A stretch of DNA of 64,000 nt from Hyphomicrobiales bacterium (GTDB taxonomy: Bacteria; Pseudomonadota; Alphaproteobacteria; Rhizobiales; RI-29): NCBI GenBank assembly GCA_016125495.1, contig WGLQ01000025.1:1-64000 (forward strand), written 5' to 3'. A program made the translations under genes and the position numbers. This document shows, in pieces, positions 62,252 to 64,000 of the stretch; position 1 is the first letter of the stretch, and each line of letters starts with the position of its first letter. The notes beneath the pieces are model-generated. The model was not told where the DNA came from. It saw nothing but the letters and a program-made list of their open reading frames with translations, and ran no database searches.

Positions 62252-63541
62252 CTAGCCGAACACGGTCTTTGCCACGAACGCCGCTGCCACGAGTGCGACC
62301 GCCGCATTCACCTGACTGAACCGCCCGGTCGCGATCTTGAGGACCGTATAGGCCAGAAAGCCGATGCCGATGCCCGTCGCGATGGAGTAGGTGAACGGCA
62401 TCATCAGCGCCGTCAGCACCGCCGGCAGGTATTCCGTCACGTCGTCCCAATCGAGCTTGCCGAAGGCGCTCGCCATCAGCAACGCAACGAAGATGAGCGC
62501 CGGCGCGGTCGCATAGGCGGGCACGGTGCCGGCGAGTGGCGCAAGGAACAGCCCCAGCAGGAAGAGGACTGCGACGACCACCGCCGTCAGGCCCGTGCGA
62601 CCACCCTGTTGGATGCCGGCAGCACTTTCGATGTAGCTCGTGACCGGCGAAGTGCCGAGCAAGGCACCGACCACCGTCGCGCTCGAATCGGCAACCAGCG
62701 CCCGCTCGATCCGCGGCAGGCGCCCCTGTTCGTCGAGCAGACCACCCTGCTCGGAGACCGCAACCAGCGTTCCCGCGGTGTCCAGCAGGTCGACCAGCAG
62801 GAACGTGAAGATGATGACGACCAGCCCGAGCGAGAGCGCGCTCGCGATGTCGAGTTGCAGCAGCGTCGGTGCGATCGAAGGTGGCGTCGAAGCGATACCG
62901 CCGAAGTCCTGGAGCCCGAGCACGATCGCTGCCGCCGTGACGGCGAGAACTCCGATGATGATCGCGCCTGGAACCGCGAGCGCATAGAGGGCGGCGATGA
63001 CGACCAGCCCGGCGACGGCCAAGAGCACCGTGAGAGACTTGAGGTCACCGAGCCCGACGAGTGTTGCCGGATGGTCGACCACGAGGCCCGCCGACTTCAG
63101 TCCGATGATGGCGAGGAACAGCCCGATGCCCGCCGCCATGCCGTATTTGAGGCTGCGCGGAATGGAGTTGATGAGCCACTCCCGGAGCGGCGTCACCGAG
63201 AGGAGGAGGAACAGCACACCCGCGATGAACACGCACCCGAGCGCGATTTGCCAACTTCCGCCGGCCGCCGGCACGACGGCGAAGGCGAAGAACGCGTTGA
63301 GCCCCATGCCCGGCGCCAACGCCACCGGATAGTTCGCATAGAGCCCCATGATGGCGGTGCCGATCGCGGCGGAAAGGCAGGTGGCAACGAACACCGCATC
63401 GCGGTCCATGCCTGCCGCCGCCAGGATCTGCGGATTGACGAACATGATGTAGGACATCGCCAGAAAGGTCGCGAGGCCGGCCATCACTTCGCGTGAGACG
63501 GTCGTCGCATTCGCCTCGAGGCTGAAAAGACGTTCGAGCAT
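62252..63541 (-). CDS. NCS2 family purine permease (AzgA/PbuG-like)
   Basis: A 429-residue permease with about twelve to fourteen helices: SREVMAGLATFLAMSYIMFVNPQILAAAGMD, ALAPGMGLNAFFAFAVV (a core NCS2 motif), LVDLLDTAGTLVAVSEQGG, and ALLGTSPVTSYIESAAGIQQGGRTGLTAVV. These mark the COG2252 group transporting adenine, guanine or hypoxanthine by proton symport. ATG at 63541 (MLERLFSLEANATTVSRE). Convergent with the psd operon. Confidence 0.95.
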   Translation of the reverse strand: MLERLFSLEANATTVSREVMAGLATFLAMSYIMFVNPQILAAAGMDRDAVFVATCLSAAIGTAIMGLYANYPVALAPGMGLNAFFAFAVVPAAGGSWQIALGCVFIAGVLFLLLSVTPLREWLINSIPRSLKYGMAAGIGLFLAIIGLKSAGLVVDHPATLVGLGDLKSLTVLLAVAGLVVIAALYALAVPGAIIIGVLAVTAAAIVLGLQDFGGIASTPPSIAPTLLQLDIASALSLGLVVIIFTFLLVDLLDTAGTLVAVSEQGGLLDEQGRLPRIERALVADSSATVVGALLGTSPVTSYIESAAGIQQGGRTGLTAVVVAVLFLLGLFLAPLAGTVPAYATAPALIFVALLMASAFGKLDWDDVTEYLPAVLTALMMPFTYSIATGIGIGFLAYTVLKIATGRFSQVNAAVALVAAAFVAKTVFG

Positions 63542-63747
63542 TCCGGATCCCCCACCGATTCGGTTCGTTTCGAGGCAATATTACCCCCCGACACAGCCGG
63601 CGGCGACGGCCGCGCACGCCATTGCCCCCGCCGGCCGGGGTTTATCCCCTTGCCACTGTTCGTCTCGAGTACCGCGCCTTCCCCCGGCGCGCGCCCGAGC
63701 CGGGCGAGCTTCACCCTTTCTTGAGCCTGCTCTGGGATACTGCGGCC

Positions 63748-64000
63748 ATGGTCTGTCGGCCCGCCGCCAGGCCATGCCCCCGTTCGAGCGTCCCGGAAGT
63801 CCACCGCCCCATGCACGCGCCCGCTGAAATCTTCGCAAAGTGCCGCGTCGCGCTCTGGGTGGCGTTCCTCTTCACGGGGTGCCTCAACGTGCTGATGCTC
63901 GCCACCCCCCTCTTCACGTTGCAGGTCTTCGAGCGCGTCATCCCGACGGCCAGCATCGACACGCTGATCCTCCTCGTTGCCGTCACCGTCGCCGCGATCG
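63748..64000 (+). CDS. Type I secretion system ABC permease/ATPase, N-terminal fragment
   Basis: Open to the right edge. After a Pro/Arg-rich start, VALWVAFLFTGCLNVLMLATPLFTLQVFERVIPTASIDTLILLVAVTVAAI gives the first two membrane helices of PrtD/HlyB-type exporters (the LFTLQVFERVIPTxSxDTL stretch is diagnostic). The ATG may be at 63748 or, more like homologues, at 63811. The ATPase domain and the HlyD/TolC partners lie outside the window. Confidence 0.75.
   Translation, partial: MVCRPAARPCPRSSVPEVHRPMHAPAEIFAKCRVALWVAFLFTGCLNVLMLATPLFTLQVFERVIPTASIDTLILLVAVTVAAI

Overview
The window is very GC-rich (about two thirds G+C by eye) and reads as chromosome of an alphaproteobacterium, most likely order Hyphomicrobiales. 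Supporting this are the alphaproteobacterial-type GlmU, ParC, RecO and phosphatidylserine decarboxylase, families such as DUF502, DUF1326, DUF2182, DUF2852 and DUF3422, an Atm1-like exporter, a serine-glyoxylate aminotransferase paired with an IclR regulator, and SPOR-domain envelope proteins. I found no rRNA, tRNA, CRISPR array or prophage. The only mobile DNA is the cut end of an IS481-type element at the left edge.

Layout. 1-8 kb: IS end, recG, a NADAR protein, arsC-type reductase, GST, and a divergent polar amino acid ABC transporter. 8-16 kb: a DUF502 membrane protein, a huge low-complexity SPOR protein, glmU-glmS (UDP-GlcNAc supply), and a second membrane-anchored SPOR-like protein. 16-20 kb: bpt, the DUF1326/DUF2182 pair, a persulfide dioxygenase-rhodanese fusion, then a cluster of palindromic repeats. 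20-29 kb: parC, DUF3422, a pentapeptide-repeat protein, recO, a YiiX-like papain-fold hydrolase and an internally duplicated unknown protein. 29-37 kb: small exported proteins, a ClpP-fold protein, EamA and APC transporters, a 3-hydroxyisobutyrate-dehydrogenase-like enzyme, a 27-residue membrane peptide, a RyR-domain protein and a CinA-like protein. 37-45 kb: sfsA, map, radC, a DsbA-like protein, a secreted trypsin-like protease, and a tight four-gene lipid operon (YnbA-like, CdsA-like, PlsC-like, multi-pass membrane protein). 45-55 kb: a SUMF1-fold protein, a CoxE-like VWA protein, a cassette of VC1184-type PLP enzyme + diglycine MoaD-like protein + beta-propeller, a four-cysteine MarR regulator with paired operators, a truncated haemoglobin and a universal stress protein. 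55-64 kb: ferredoxin-reductase-like flavoprotein, Atm1-like ABC exporter, serine-glyoxylate aminotransferase with divergent IclR, psd, NCS2 purine permease, and the start of a type I secretion ABC protein at the right edge.

How genes work together. Three FNR/FixK-like boxes (TTGAC-N4-[A/G]TCAA) lie in front of the APC permease, the truncated haemoglobin and the Usp/flavoprotein pair, suggesting a small low-oxygen regulon. The sgaA/iclR intergenic region carries a perfect IclR-type palindrome. The best candidates for undescribed biology are the PLP/MoaD-like/propeller cassette (48.6-51.3 kb), the Cys4 MarR switch (51.4-52.8 kb) and the YnbA-type lipid operon (42.2-45.1 kb).
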